From NCBI GenBank assembly GCA_935421135.1, contig OW285191.1:13643700-13707699 (forward strand): a stretch of 64,000 bases of DNA, given 5' to 3'. This document shows, piece after piece, positions 12,871 to 23,938 of this stretch (its first letter is position 1; each line of letters opens with the position of its first letter). Both the position numbers and the translations under genes were made by a program. The stretch comes from Bugulina stolonifera. Taxonomy: Eukaryota; Bryozoa; Gymnolaemata; Cheilostomatida; Bugulidae. Below the pieces are notes generated by a model. It searched no databases. It had not been told where the DNA came from and saw only the letters and a program-made list of their open reading frames with translations.

Positions 12871-14576
12871 ATGGCAAAGTTATTTGTGCTGTTTGCTGCT
12901 ACAGCAGCTGTGTGCTTTGCAGCAGGACCAAATAAACCTGATAGTAGAGGTAAGTGTTGGACTGATAGTATATGCCCCATTCACTAAATACATCTAGGAA
13001 GGATAGTGTTGAGGGGCTAAATATAATACGATGTAAAGGATGTCAGTGAATAGAGGATAATATAAAAATGTAAAACATTTGCAAAAAAATAGAAATTCTC
13101 GAGAACCCAATGTTCTTATTTATAAAAGTGCCTATAGTTACATGTACATCAATGTTACAGACTCACTATCATCACTATGATTGTAAGTTTGAAGCCCTCT
13201 GTCTCTAACACTATAATATAAACATTCGAATGCTTTTACTTTCATTAGAAGTCATTGCAGCTGTTTCTCATATATTTGTTGTACCTCAGCTGTAAACCAA
13301 TTAGCAGTACAGCACATATAAATTTGCTCTCATGGACATGTAGTTAGAAATCATCATCTTAGTTCATAGTAAGTGAAGGTTGCACAACTCCCCAGCATAG
13401 TATCAGCTATAGTACTGAATGTAATCGCATATTTGATCCCTTCTTCAGGCAGATGTGTTGAAGAAGGAAACAAAGTGGTAGATACTGACAACATGTGCTG
13501 GTACCACGAATGTGTGAACACAGAGTACAAAGGTCTTAGATTTCTGCCCAGAAATTGTGCCTTGGGGTCTAAAATCAGTTACAACTTTGTACAGGGACCA
13601 GAAAACCCTTGTACTATCAACTTTGATGACGGTAAGCACTAGTGTTGCTTAATACTAGGTAATGTCTCCTTGTAAGTGATGTAATTTAAATATGTATGTA
13701 TGGCAATGGAATAAAACAATTAAAATTAATTCTACGAATGTATTTTATAGTGATTGGGTACGACTGCCATAGAACACAGCAATCTGTCGACGATCCACCA
13801 CCATGCTATGACGCTAATGTGAGACCACAGTGTTATAATGGAGGCCAGGCTGTCTATGAGGCAGACAAGTGTTGGTGTGATTGTCCTCCATCATGGCAGG
13901 GACACCATGACTGTAGTCTACCAACTAAAAAAGACAAACTTTATGATCTAGCTCCCGGCAGCAATATCTGTAAGTGAATACTTCATGCTACTATGGTATA
14001 CCACCCTGCCACTGCACCACCTTTTCTCATGTTTACTAGAAGCCGAAGCCTGCATAATATGTTATAGGACTACAACATTTATTGTAGTTGATTTGTGACC
14101 ATATCTTCAATTCTAATCTTTCAATAGTTACATAATATAATTGTTTGTTGCAGGTGTAGCATAATCTAGATTAAATTATCTCAAATTTTCTGTTGCCATA
14201 AAAATTTGTTTGATGCTCATAGCGATTGAATTGGGTTCAAAAACCAATTACTTCTGATCGTGACCAAGGCTACAGTCATATATATTAGACTTGGGCTATT
14301 CATGCGTTTGACCTGATTTCAGTACTAGTAGTTCTGTAGGAAAATTTCATTTTAACATTTTATCTTCTTTTCAACTTTAAACTAATATAATTGATTTCAA
14401 TGGTTTCAGGTGTCGATGGTGAGCCACAAGCCGACTGGTGCCGTACAGATCCACAAGGTGGTTGTATGAATGGTGGTACATGCTACAACCAGTGTGATAC
14501 TTTCTGGTGTGACTGCCCCAACCCTGAAATGCATCACTACTCTGGCAAGAGATGTGAGATCGGCGATAATTACTAA
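12871..14576 (+). CDS. Secreted cysteine-rich protein B (EGF-like modules), tandem family member 2
   Basis: Coding exons 12871-12949, 13449-13631, 13751-13969 and 14410-14576 give 215 aa, with introns in phase 1. The signal peptide is MAKLFVLFAATAAVCFA. Exon 2 keeps MCWYHEC, GSKISYNF and NPCTINF. Exon 3 has VRPQCYNGGQAVYEADKCW, then C-D-C-P and G-H-H-D-C. Exon 4 has GGCMNGGTCYNQC, FWCDCP and GKRC. It is very close to protein C in coding sequence, introns and flanks, so the two are a recent duplicate pair. Exported to the outside of the cell; function unknown. Confidence 0.87.
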
Positions 14577-15719
14577 ACTGGCATATCAAGATAATTGGCT
14601 GAAATTTTTATTTATTCAACTTGACGAGTTTTTCTAAAACTTTTGTGAGTGTGATGATTATGTTAAATGATTGCGATGGATAAAATATATGAAAAGGGAT
14701 CAATTCTTCACACAAACATCATCTTCTCCATAGATCTAGTGAGTATTACTGTTACGTATATAACGGCTTCCACTCACTAGTGGAATGGGAACTACACTAA
14801 AGAGTAGTAACTTACCTAACTATAAGTATTCACCAATAGAGGAGTAAATCATGCATTATGTTATTTTAACTAATACATGGCAATATCAAACTCACAATAA
14901 GCTATAAACTAGAGTAATAGTACTAATACACCCTAATATATAGTAATAATTCCTTTATTTTCAACCCTCATGAGCTGCTAGGCCATATTAGCTGGTTACT
15001 ACAACAAAACAACCCTGCAAAATACTAATATCTATGACTGTTTAAGGAGCAAGCTTTTACCAAAGTGGGTGGATAGCTAGAATTTTATGTGCCACCTAAA
15101 ATGTCCCAATCTCAGCAGTGTACCAAACGTTAAATTAGTCCTAAACTCTTATACACCTAGAAATACTTGTATCTAAACAACATGTACCATCGTTGTCTCT
15201 AATAATCTAGGATTGTTCTGCAAAATGAACCCATGGATACTAGAAACTAGATAGCAAATAGTGCTTCGTCTCAATTTGATTTTAAAAAATACAATCTAGT
15301 AGGAAATAAGGAATTTTCAGCACTCAACATATATACACATTATACACATGTGAATATTTATTATTTATATTTAATGCAACATTAAATGTTTTAAAACAAT
15401 TAGTGCTGTGTTCCAAACAAATATGGTTATTTCTGTGAAAGCATACCATACAGTATGAGGAGACAATTTCAACAAGCAGTGATGATATTATTAGACCGTA
15501 TCACCCTGAGCTATATTTGTATGTATGGGTCATATCAATAACCAATATGGAAGCAGCAATAAGTTATGTGATTGGAATTTGTCTTTATATCTTAAAATTC
15601 CTTTGTTTTATTACTTCGGCTGCTACTATAATATAAAATTATCCATAACATTCAGAAAACTATTGAATGTTTGATGCGTAACCATGGTGACTCCATCATT
15701 TTCATAAACAAGCTGTGCA
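14577..15719. other. Intergenic B-C; junction of the two copies of the duplicated unit
   Basis: The B 3' flank matches the C 3' flank up to about 14866 (GAGGAGTAAATCATGCAT). From there the sequence instead matches the A-B intergenic DNA from about 11350. The unit boundary is therefore near 14,866. No coding sequence. Confidence 0.7.
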
Positions 15720-15803
15720 TATAAAAAAGGAGTGTGTGGGGAGTTCCATCACTGATCAGGGAAAAGCTGAACAGTCTCATATCTATCAACATCAAGACAG
15801 AAG
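15720..15803 (+). promoter_or_regulatory. TATA box and 5' UTR exon of cysteine-rich gene C
   Basis: TATAAAAAA at 15720-15728 is followed by GGAGTGTGTGGGGAGTTCCA and CACTGATCAGG; the donor is AGAAG|GTAATG at 15803/15804. Confidence 0.75.
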
Positions 15804-16102
15804 GTAATGTATGACTATAATATTGTAATGACATTCAATATTAAATATTTGTTTTACTATTGCATGATGTTTAGCATTAATTAACCAGGACAGTTACATG
15901 TAGATAGGTTATGAGACTGATTTCCTGGATGATGAACTCTCTGCATAGCTTTGCACATTTGTGTAAATTTGCAAACGAGAAGACACAATTTGGTAGAATC
16001 AAACAGCTGAAGTGTAATTAATTGTCCTCTACATTGTGTACCAGTTATAAATATCAATTTGGAAAATTAGTAAATTATTAACCTTGTTTACTTGTAGCAA
16101 TC

Positions 16103-18360
16103 ATGGCAAAGTTGTTTGTGTGGTTTGCTGCTACAATAGCTGTGTGCTTGGCACAAGGACCATCTCAACCTGATAGTAGAGGTAAGTTTTGGGCTGATAG
16201 TATATGCCCCCTTCACTAAATACATCTAGGAAGGATGGTGTTCAAGATCTAAATATAATATGTCGTTATTTATGTCAATGAATACACTTACATATACATA
16301 TGTACATGTATGTATATGTAATATATGTACAATATTTGCTAAACATAGAAATTCTCAAGAACCCAATGATCTTATCTATAAAGGTGCCTAGTTACATGTA
16401 CATCAATGTCACAGACTCGCTATCATCACTTTGATTGTAAGCTTGGATCCCTCTGTCTCTAACACTATAATATACATTCGAATGCTTTTACTTTCATTAG
16501 AAGTCATTGCTGTTGTTTCTCATATATTTGTTGTACCTCAGCTTTAAAACAATTAACAGCACAGCACATAAATTTGCTCTCACGGACATGTAGTTAGAAA
16601 TATTATCATCATACATGTAGTTCATAGTTAGTGAAGGTTGCACAACTCCCCATCATAGTAATAATTAGTACTGAATGTAATCCTATGTTTGATCCCTTAT
16701 TCAGGCAGCTGTGATGAACAAGGAAACAAAGTGGTAGATACTGACAGCATGTGCTGGTACCACGAGTGTGTGAACACAGAGGATGAAGGTCTCAAATTCA
16801 TGCCCAGAAGATGTGCCTTAGGGTCTAAAGTTAGTTACAACTTCGTGCAGGGACCAGAAAATCCTTGTACTATTAACTTCGATGATGGTGAGCATTTAGT
16901 CCTGTGCTGTAATCCTAACTGATGTCTCTCTGTGAATGGTGCAACTCAAATCTATACATAAAATATAATGCCTTGGTAACCTAGGCTGATATCAAATAAA
17001 ATGGTTTGCAACTATTTGTCTGAATGAAAAAATTAAAATTGCTCTATCAATGTATATTTTAGTGATCGGGTACAACTGTAATAGAGAACAGCCATCTGTC
17101 GATGGTCCCCCACCATGCTTTGAATCTAATGTGAGACCACAGTGTTATAATGAAGGTCAGGCGGTTTATGAGGCAGACAAGTGTTGGTGTGATTGTCTTC
17201 CATCATGGCAGGGACACCATGACTGTAGTCTACCAACTGCAATAGATAATCTCAATGATCTAGCTCCCGGCAGCAATATCTGTAAGTAACTACTTCATGC
17301 AACATATACCATACATACTATCATACATACTACTACATACATACTACCATACATACTACCATACATACTACCATACATACTACCATACATACTACCATAC
17401 ATACTACCATACATACTACCATACATACTACCATACATACTACCATACATACTACCATACATACTACCATACATACTACCATACATACTACCATACATAC
17501 TACCATACATACTACCATACATACTACCATACATACTACCATACATACTACCATACATACTACCATACATACTACCATACATACTACCATACATACTACC
17601 ATACATACTACCATACATACTACCATACATACTACCATACATACTACCATACATACTACCATACATACTACCATACATACTACCATACATACTACCATAC
17701 ATACTACCATACATACTACCATACATACTACCATACATACTACCATACATACTACCTCTCTTACTCCTTGATACTACCCTCTAGCCGTTTAATTTTCTAT
17801 AGTTCACTAACATTTGAGCAATCAAATTAATTCCACACTAATGATAGCCCAAATCTTGCAGAATATATACATGTAGGACTAAAACATTTTATTATAGTTA
17901 CATTGCAACTGTACTTTCCACTCTGATCTTTTAGTGGTTACAATCATTTGTTAGTCCAATAATAGAATAAATTATATCAAGTTACCTGCTGCCCTATGCT
18001 CATTCGGTACAGTATAGAGATTAAAACAGGTTTAAAAATCAATTACACGTACTTCTGATGCCTACCAAAGTTACAGCTACATACATGTGTTATAAGTTTG
18101 ACCTCATTTCAGTGCTATTTTTGTAAACAAATTTCGTTTTAACATTTTATCTTCTCACCCTGAATTTTTAATTAATATAATATATTTAAATGGCTTCAGG
18201 TGTCGATGGTGAGCCACAAGCTGACTGGTGCCAAACAGATCCACAAGGCGGATGTATGAATGGTGCTACATGCTACAACCAGTGTGATACTTTCTGGTGC
18301 GACTGCCCCAACCATGAGAGTTTTGACTACTATGGCAAGAGATGTGAAAATAAAAGATAA
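16103..18360 (+). CDS. Secreted cysteine-rich protein C (EGF-like modules), tandem family member 3
   Basis: Coding exons 16103-16181, 16705-16887, 17063-17281 and 18200-18360 give 213 aa, with all introns phase 1. The signal peptide is MAKLFVWFAATIAVCLAQ. Module signatures are as in B (MCWYHEC, GSKVSYNF, ADKCWCDC, CYNQC, FWCDCP, GKRC). Differences from B include NGA for NGG in the last module, CDCLPSW for CDCPPSW, and a shorter tail ending CENKR. The last intron contains a 12-bp minisatellite of about 35 copies that B lacks. All frames are intact, so the gene looks functional. Confidence 0.87.
17310..17754. repeat. 12-bp minisatellite (CCATACATACTA)n in the last intron of gene C
   Basis: About 35 almost perfect head-to-tail copies. 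Because the unit is a multiple of three and free of stops in several frames, it gives long open frames on both strands; these are artefacts. Confidence 0.97.
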
Positions 18361-20780
18361 TCGGCTGAAACTTTTATTTAATTCAACTTGGACAGTTTTT
18401 CTAACACTTTTGTGAGTGTGATGATTATGTTAAACGATTGCGATGGATAAAATATATGAAAAGGGTTCAATTCTTTGCACAAATATCATCTTCTCCATGA
18501 ATCTAGTTATTATTACCATTATGTACATTGTGCATGTATATGGCCTCCACTTACTAGTGGAATGGGAACTACACTAAAGAGTAGTAACTTACCTAACTAT
18601 AAGTATTTACCAATAGAGGAGTAAATCATGCATATATTATTTTGCCTGTTTAGATAATCCTTTTGGAACAATATTGTTGCAAAGCTAAGAGCATAATTAT
18701 AATCATATATATCAGAAATGAATCATCAATGGATTTAACACACAGCAAGTGGGGAATTATGCCAATAAAATATTAACACATACGTGCATGAAGTAAATAC
18801 CGGCTGTCAAATAATGCAGTAGATCACAGTCATGCAGCAAGTCAAATTATTTCAATAAAAACTAGATGTTATTCATATCAGATTATCTGGATCAGCACTT
18901 GGTAGATTAGGGTGATAATCTGTACGAAGATTATCTGCAATCTCACATAGATTAATTATGCTGTATGGGATTAGTAAACAGTTACAGTGTTATACAGGTT
19001 TCATCATCCATCAAATATTTATGTTTTGTATAATCCTGAATTGATTTGTTTGATCGCAGCAACTTGTTTTAGTGCAATGAAATAACAGGAGATCTGGTTT
19101 ATGATAAGTTGGGTTCAAATGTTTATAAAATGAATAGTACTAGTAGTACAGGTAGTATAATACAATATGTACATATGTATATATGAGAAAAGAATCCATA
19201 AAAACCTAGTAACATAACTATAGTATTTACCAGTATTATACCATGCATATATTATTTTGCCTGTTTATAGGTAATCCTTTTGGAACAATATTGTTGCAAA
19301 GGATTTGTTCACAACGTTCAAATGTTTACAAAATGAATAATAATACTAGTACAAGCAGTATAATATACAACATGCACATATAACATACATGTATGTATAT
19401 ATGAGAAAAGCATCCATAAAAACCTATGTAACATAATGTAACTATACAGCATAAAGGACTAGCCACACGAGCACAAAGTATGAACAAACTGTGAAACTAA
19501 TGATCGTCACTGTCAGGATTCTAAATTTGTGTTTGTAATCTGTAGAACATGGCAGCTGGTGATAATTTTAGCTTTCACCAAATACTGAGGGAGAGTCATA
19601 GAGAGAGCCATCTGACACTTTGTATAATGCCTAGAATTCTAATTTTACTTGTATTCTAATGGTAACAACTAATAGAGCTGGTCCAGTACTTGGTATCCAG
19701 CACACATATACAAACATACTTGTGTTGACTCACCAATCCAGTAGATAATAAGAAACTCTTACCCTGTGCTTGTAGAATTGGTAACTTAGATGCTTATTAT
19801 AATATAGTCAATTTGGATCACTATAAATGAGGTCTGTCTACTAATAATATAACTGACCCAATATTTTACTTGAGCTCCAACGCTTTTTATCTAACAAAGC
19901 TTGATCTAGTTTCAAGGAACTTATATACACCAACTTTCAAGTCATTTGATGACCAAAGACCTCTTGGTTGAGCCCCACTTGTTCCTGTTAAGTGCAGTCC
20001 TGGAGAAAATTAAATAGGCTTAGTTCCCTGTCTGTGGTTGGGGTTTGAGGTAAGGATGGTCAACAAATAAAATATAGAGAAGGCAACTTCTCTTTCAGTT
20101 TAGTGGTGAACTACATGTAAAGCTATCTAACATTTTTCAACTTCCACATTTCTCTACTATCCTGTAGAAGAATTCTTCAATAGAATGTAACAATTGAGAT
20201 TGTATTGTACAATGTACATGTATATGCATGTGAACATGTACCTCTTCTACATGTATCTGGAAAAGTGTAATACTTAATAAATTTTATTGTAATACTACAG
20301 GTGCCCCTTGCAACCTAAGTTTTCACATCTATAAAAACTAAACCAATTTACCGAACAGGAAAGTAGAGTACACCTGATGTGTTAGGAATGGGATACTATT
20401 AAACAAGCAGAGATAGAAGGCTGTTAACACTTCCGACTTATGCCTAATATCTACCTCGGTTTTTATCCAAATGTAAAAATGAGCTCTAAGCATCATTTTA
20501 AATTATTTTGTTTGAATCCATAGCCAACTATTCATGCTTCACCAGAAGACCAGCCTCTGAGATGGAGCTATTCTTGGAAGAATGCTCACTTTCTGGTTAT
20601 TGACCGCCATCATGGCCAGGCTTAAATCCATGAAAGAACCATTGGGTGGTAACTGAACTCTATATTGTCTGTTTCCATGATAGAATTAGTGCTAACTGCA
20701 TAATATAATTAACACACCAATATCAATTATGATGTTGGTGTTATGTAACCCAGTTGCTATAGTAATTCAGATCTAATATT
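18361..20780. other. Intergenic C-D with local duplication
   Basis: No gene seen. A segment near 19,110-19,285 is partly repeated at about 19,315-19,445 (AAATGTTTA-AAAATGAATA, ATGTATATATGAGAAAAG, ATCCATAAAAACCTA), and ATCCTTTTGGAACAATATTG occurs at about 18,657 and 19,272. Confidence 0.6.
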
Positions 20781-20859
20781 TATATTATAGTCGGGTGTAA
20801 CAATTGCCAGCAGTCACTAAATTTATCAGTAAGCTGATAGAGGGGGAAACAGAAAGAAA
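20776..20859 (+). promoter_or_regulatory. Possible promoter and 5' UTR exon of cysteine-rich gene D
   Basis: A TATTTATATTA stretch (about 20,777) precedes a short exon-like segment ending AGAAAG|GTAAAC at 20859/20860. An acceptor CTTCCAG near 21172 would start the exon carrying the ATG. The promoter is much more diverged than in A-C. Confidence 0.4.
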
Positions 20860-21040
20860 GGTAAACGTTCGATTTTCTATCTATTTATTTTTCATATATT
20901 TTATAGTAATAATAACAATAAAGACTTTCACATTATTTATATGTATCTCTCTATTTCAATTGCTAGTATATCTTATTAGAGATATACAGGATAATAGCTA
21001 CACTGTAGAAGAGTATTACTCTTGATTCCAACCAGCAACC

Positions 21041-21127
21041 ACTAACTGGTACCAGTAACCGGTACCAGTAACCGGTATTAGTAACCGGCACCAGTAACCG
21101 GGACTAGTAACTGGTACCAGTAACCGT
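21041..21127. repeat. 15-bp tandem repeat (ACCGGTACCAGTAAC-like)
   Basis: About six imperfect copies of GTAACCGGTACCA-type units in the 5' UTR intron of gene D. Confidence 0.85.
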
Positions 21128-21228
21128 TTCCATGTATGTAAACATTATGTTCATATTCACTTGTACTTCCAGGCCAGAGCCAGAATATTTTTGTTTCTAG
21201 AAAGCAGAATTTATTCTACAGCTGCACC

Positions 21229-23132
21229 ATGGTTAGATTAACGTTGTGTATCTACGTAGTGGTTCTACTGTCCACATCTCAAGGGAGACAAGATCGGCCT
21301 CGCCCTCACAGACGAGGTATTTACAAGCCTATTAGTCTGATATTTGGTATATATGGTTTTTCATTTGCCAAAAATGGTTTGCGCTCAGCATTGCTGCCTG
21401 TTGTCTCTTTCTATAATGATACAAAGAAAACCCTCTTGTAGACGCTTGGTCTGAACACCAATGATAGAATTTTCGCTATCCAAAAATAGTTTACTTTTGC
21501 TTTAAGAAACCCAATAATTGAAATGCATAATACATTTAGAAATTTTGAATTTGCTGTGTTATCATGTCGAATGCTACAAAATTTGATGGTCATGAACTCG
21601 CTGCACATGCATAATTTAAATGTTAATTCTCACAGTCACATGTACTGTAGTAGTTATGTTATTTTAAAGATAAAATAATACTTCATTTCTAGCTGTATGC
21701 AGTAACGATGAAGTTGGAAAGTTTGCAGTTGATAGACGAAACATGTGTTGGTACCATGAGTGCATACCATATGGAACAGAGTCAAGATTCATCCCACGAC
21801 GTTGTGCACCTGGTTCCAAAGTCAGCTACAATTTTATTCAAGGCTACAGTAATCCTTGCACAGTCAATTTAAATGATGGTGGTGAGTAGAGATCACTGGT
21901 TACCCTTTGCTTCTCCCTTTTTAGAGCACAAATTGGTGTCTATACCTCAGTATGTACTGGCAATTTTTAAAAAATTCAGAGTCATTTGCTACAGTTGCTA
22001 TGGGGAAAGTTGTCTTCTCCATCAAATACATGTAGGTGCCTGTTCAATTACACGGTCAGATATAATCCAAATACACTTGTAGTGATTATATGAAAATATA
22101 GATACTGAATGAGATTTTTAGTAAGTAAACTCAACACATTTATTGTAGGCAATCACTTTTATGAGCCTCACAAGCATGTGCATATTGATGTAGTGTAATG
22201 TTTCTTATGTTTTACAGTCTTACTTACTGCTTACCTTACTAGCAAAACTAACTGCACCAACAACATATGAAAACTTATCACTCATGAAACAATCTACGGA
22301 TAGTTTCAGGCTATGGATGTGAGAGAATGCGGGCGTCAGTTGATGGGCCTCCTAAATGTTTCAAAGATGAGAACTACATGTATGAATGCTACAATGGAGG
22401 TGTCTATATCTATGAATCAGACAAATGTTGGTGTGATTGCCCAAAGGAGTGGAGGGGAGACTTTGACTGTAGCAAGAGGTCCAGAGTCAATGCACAACGG
22501 CCTATAGAGAGTAGTGGTCTGCTGTGTAAGTACATTCAATTGCTAAGTGTATGTGTAATCTAGTGTGGCAGTGCATTACACAAATTGTGCATCTAGACAC
22601 TCTTCATAGATATAATTAATAGGAGTCATCTCCCAGTTTCATGCAGTGTTTAGTCCACTCACATGTTATAACTAGCATCTGTTTATGTATGTATGAGGTA
22701 AATATATAAAATGTGGCAAGTAAAATCTACACGTTGTATTAAATTATTTGCATTCACAAAATGTCCTTCAATTTCAAGTACCAATCATTGTCTAGAGAGA
22801 GAGGATAACTCCGTGGACACACAAATTCAGTAATACTTGGACATTGTTTCCACGACCAGACTGGCCTGTTTCACAGTGTCTGGCTATTCTGTTACATTAC
22901 TCAGCCTGTCTATGCTACTCCGTACGTTGACATGTATATGGTCTACAGTATATATGGCGTATGTGATATACATGCAGGTGAGCCCAGTAAAGATTGGTGT
23001 GCTATTGCTGGTGGATGCCTAAATGGAGGTGTATGTTATAACCAGTGTGAGTCATTCAGGTGTGACTGCCCCGATTCTACAAATCGAGTGTACTATGGAA
23101 ACAGATGTGGGCGGACTCCTGAAGACTTGTAA
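21229..23132 (+). CDS. Secreted cysteine-rich protein D (EGF-like modules), tandem family member 4
   Basis: Coding exons 21229-21316, 21693-21881, 22310-22525 and 22978-23132 give 215 aa; introns are again phase 1 at the same places. The signal peptide is MVRLTLCIYVVVLLSTSQG, followed by an Arg/Pro-rich stretch not seen in A-C. Exon 2 has DEVGKFAVDR, MCWYHEC, GSKVSYNF and NPCTVN. Exon 3 has VDGPPKC, ESDKCWCDCP and GDFDCSKR. Exon 4 has CLNGGVCYNQC, FRCDCP and GNRC. DEVGKFAVDR and GDFDCSK are shared with A only, so A and D form one pair and B and C another. Function not recognised. Confidence 0.85.
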
Positions 23133-23938
23133 ACATAGACACATATTAGCCTGGTGGTTATAAAATCTCTCTTAGAGCAAGTTGAAAGTTTAGTAACCAA
23201 GCCGATTCACCTGGTGCCCAGGCTAGTAGCATAGTAATCATGTTAATGAAACCAGTGAACCTATTAAATAACTTTACATCTGTATTATTTTATATCCTAA
23301 CAACAATTCACTATTTTTGGCCCCATCGGATAATTCTACCTCGATGACTAAAATCTACTATCACAGCATAAATATCTATTTTAATCTAGACCAAACTTCA
23401 AAGAAATATGTACAATATTATCATACAAGTTTTGCTTCGATTCCTATTTTTTATTATATAATGATTATTACAATAAAATTGCAATACAAAATGTACATTG
23501 ACTAATTATTGACTAATTAATTGTTAGAGAAATGCGTCATACAACACATATGACAATTTTCATTCAATACACTTTTACAAAAACTAGTCCAACATGAAAT
23601 ATAGGCCTAAATAATTCTCTACAAAAGAAAGAATATTGTAAAAACAGTAAACCAAGAAAAGGTATGACTTGTACACAATAAAGTAACACGAGCGTACCCA
23701 GGAAGACACACTTTACGCTTGCGTATTGTAAAAGTAGGCCATTATACAATGTAACATGTAGCAATACTCTTACATGGATATGTGGAGAAGTGTCAAATAT
23801 ATAAAATCAATATTTGTATCCTGAAACTCATCTTACTGTGCCCAAAATACGATGTATATGCCAGGTTACAGCTGAGATATTTCTCTAAATAATTCATAGC
23901 AATGGAAATTCTGTTCAGTTATCACCTGCCAACTATCC
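23133..23938. other. Convergent intergenic DNA between gene D and the BBLN-like gene
   Basis: Contains the 3' ends of both genes (ATTAAA near 23265 for gene D). Nothing else recognised. Confidence 0.6.

Larger units (their letters stand above)
11345..18635 (+). repeat. Tandem segmental duplication: unit 1 about 11,345-14,866, unit 2 about 14,867-18,635
   Basis: Each unit holds upstream intergenic DNA, TATA box, 5' UTR exon, four coding exons and the 3' flank (genes B and C). Matches cover introns and flanks as well as exons, e.g. ATATGCCCC(A/C)TTCACTAAA near 12970 and 16202, and the TTCGAATGCTTTTACTTTCA block near 13226 and 16477. Boundaries were set by eye. Confidence 0.8.

Noticed and set aside
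17295..17830. Long open frames through the gene C intron on both strands
   Set aside because: They translate the 12-bp minisatellite (four-residue repeats such as MYGS or YHTY) and have no other coding signs.
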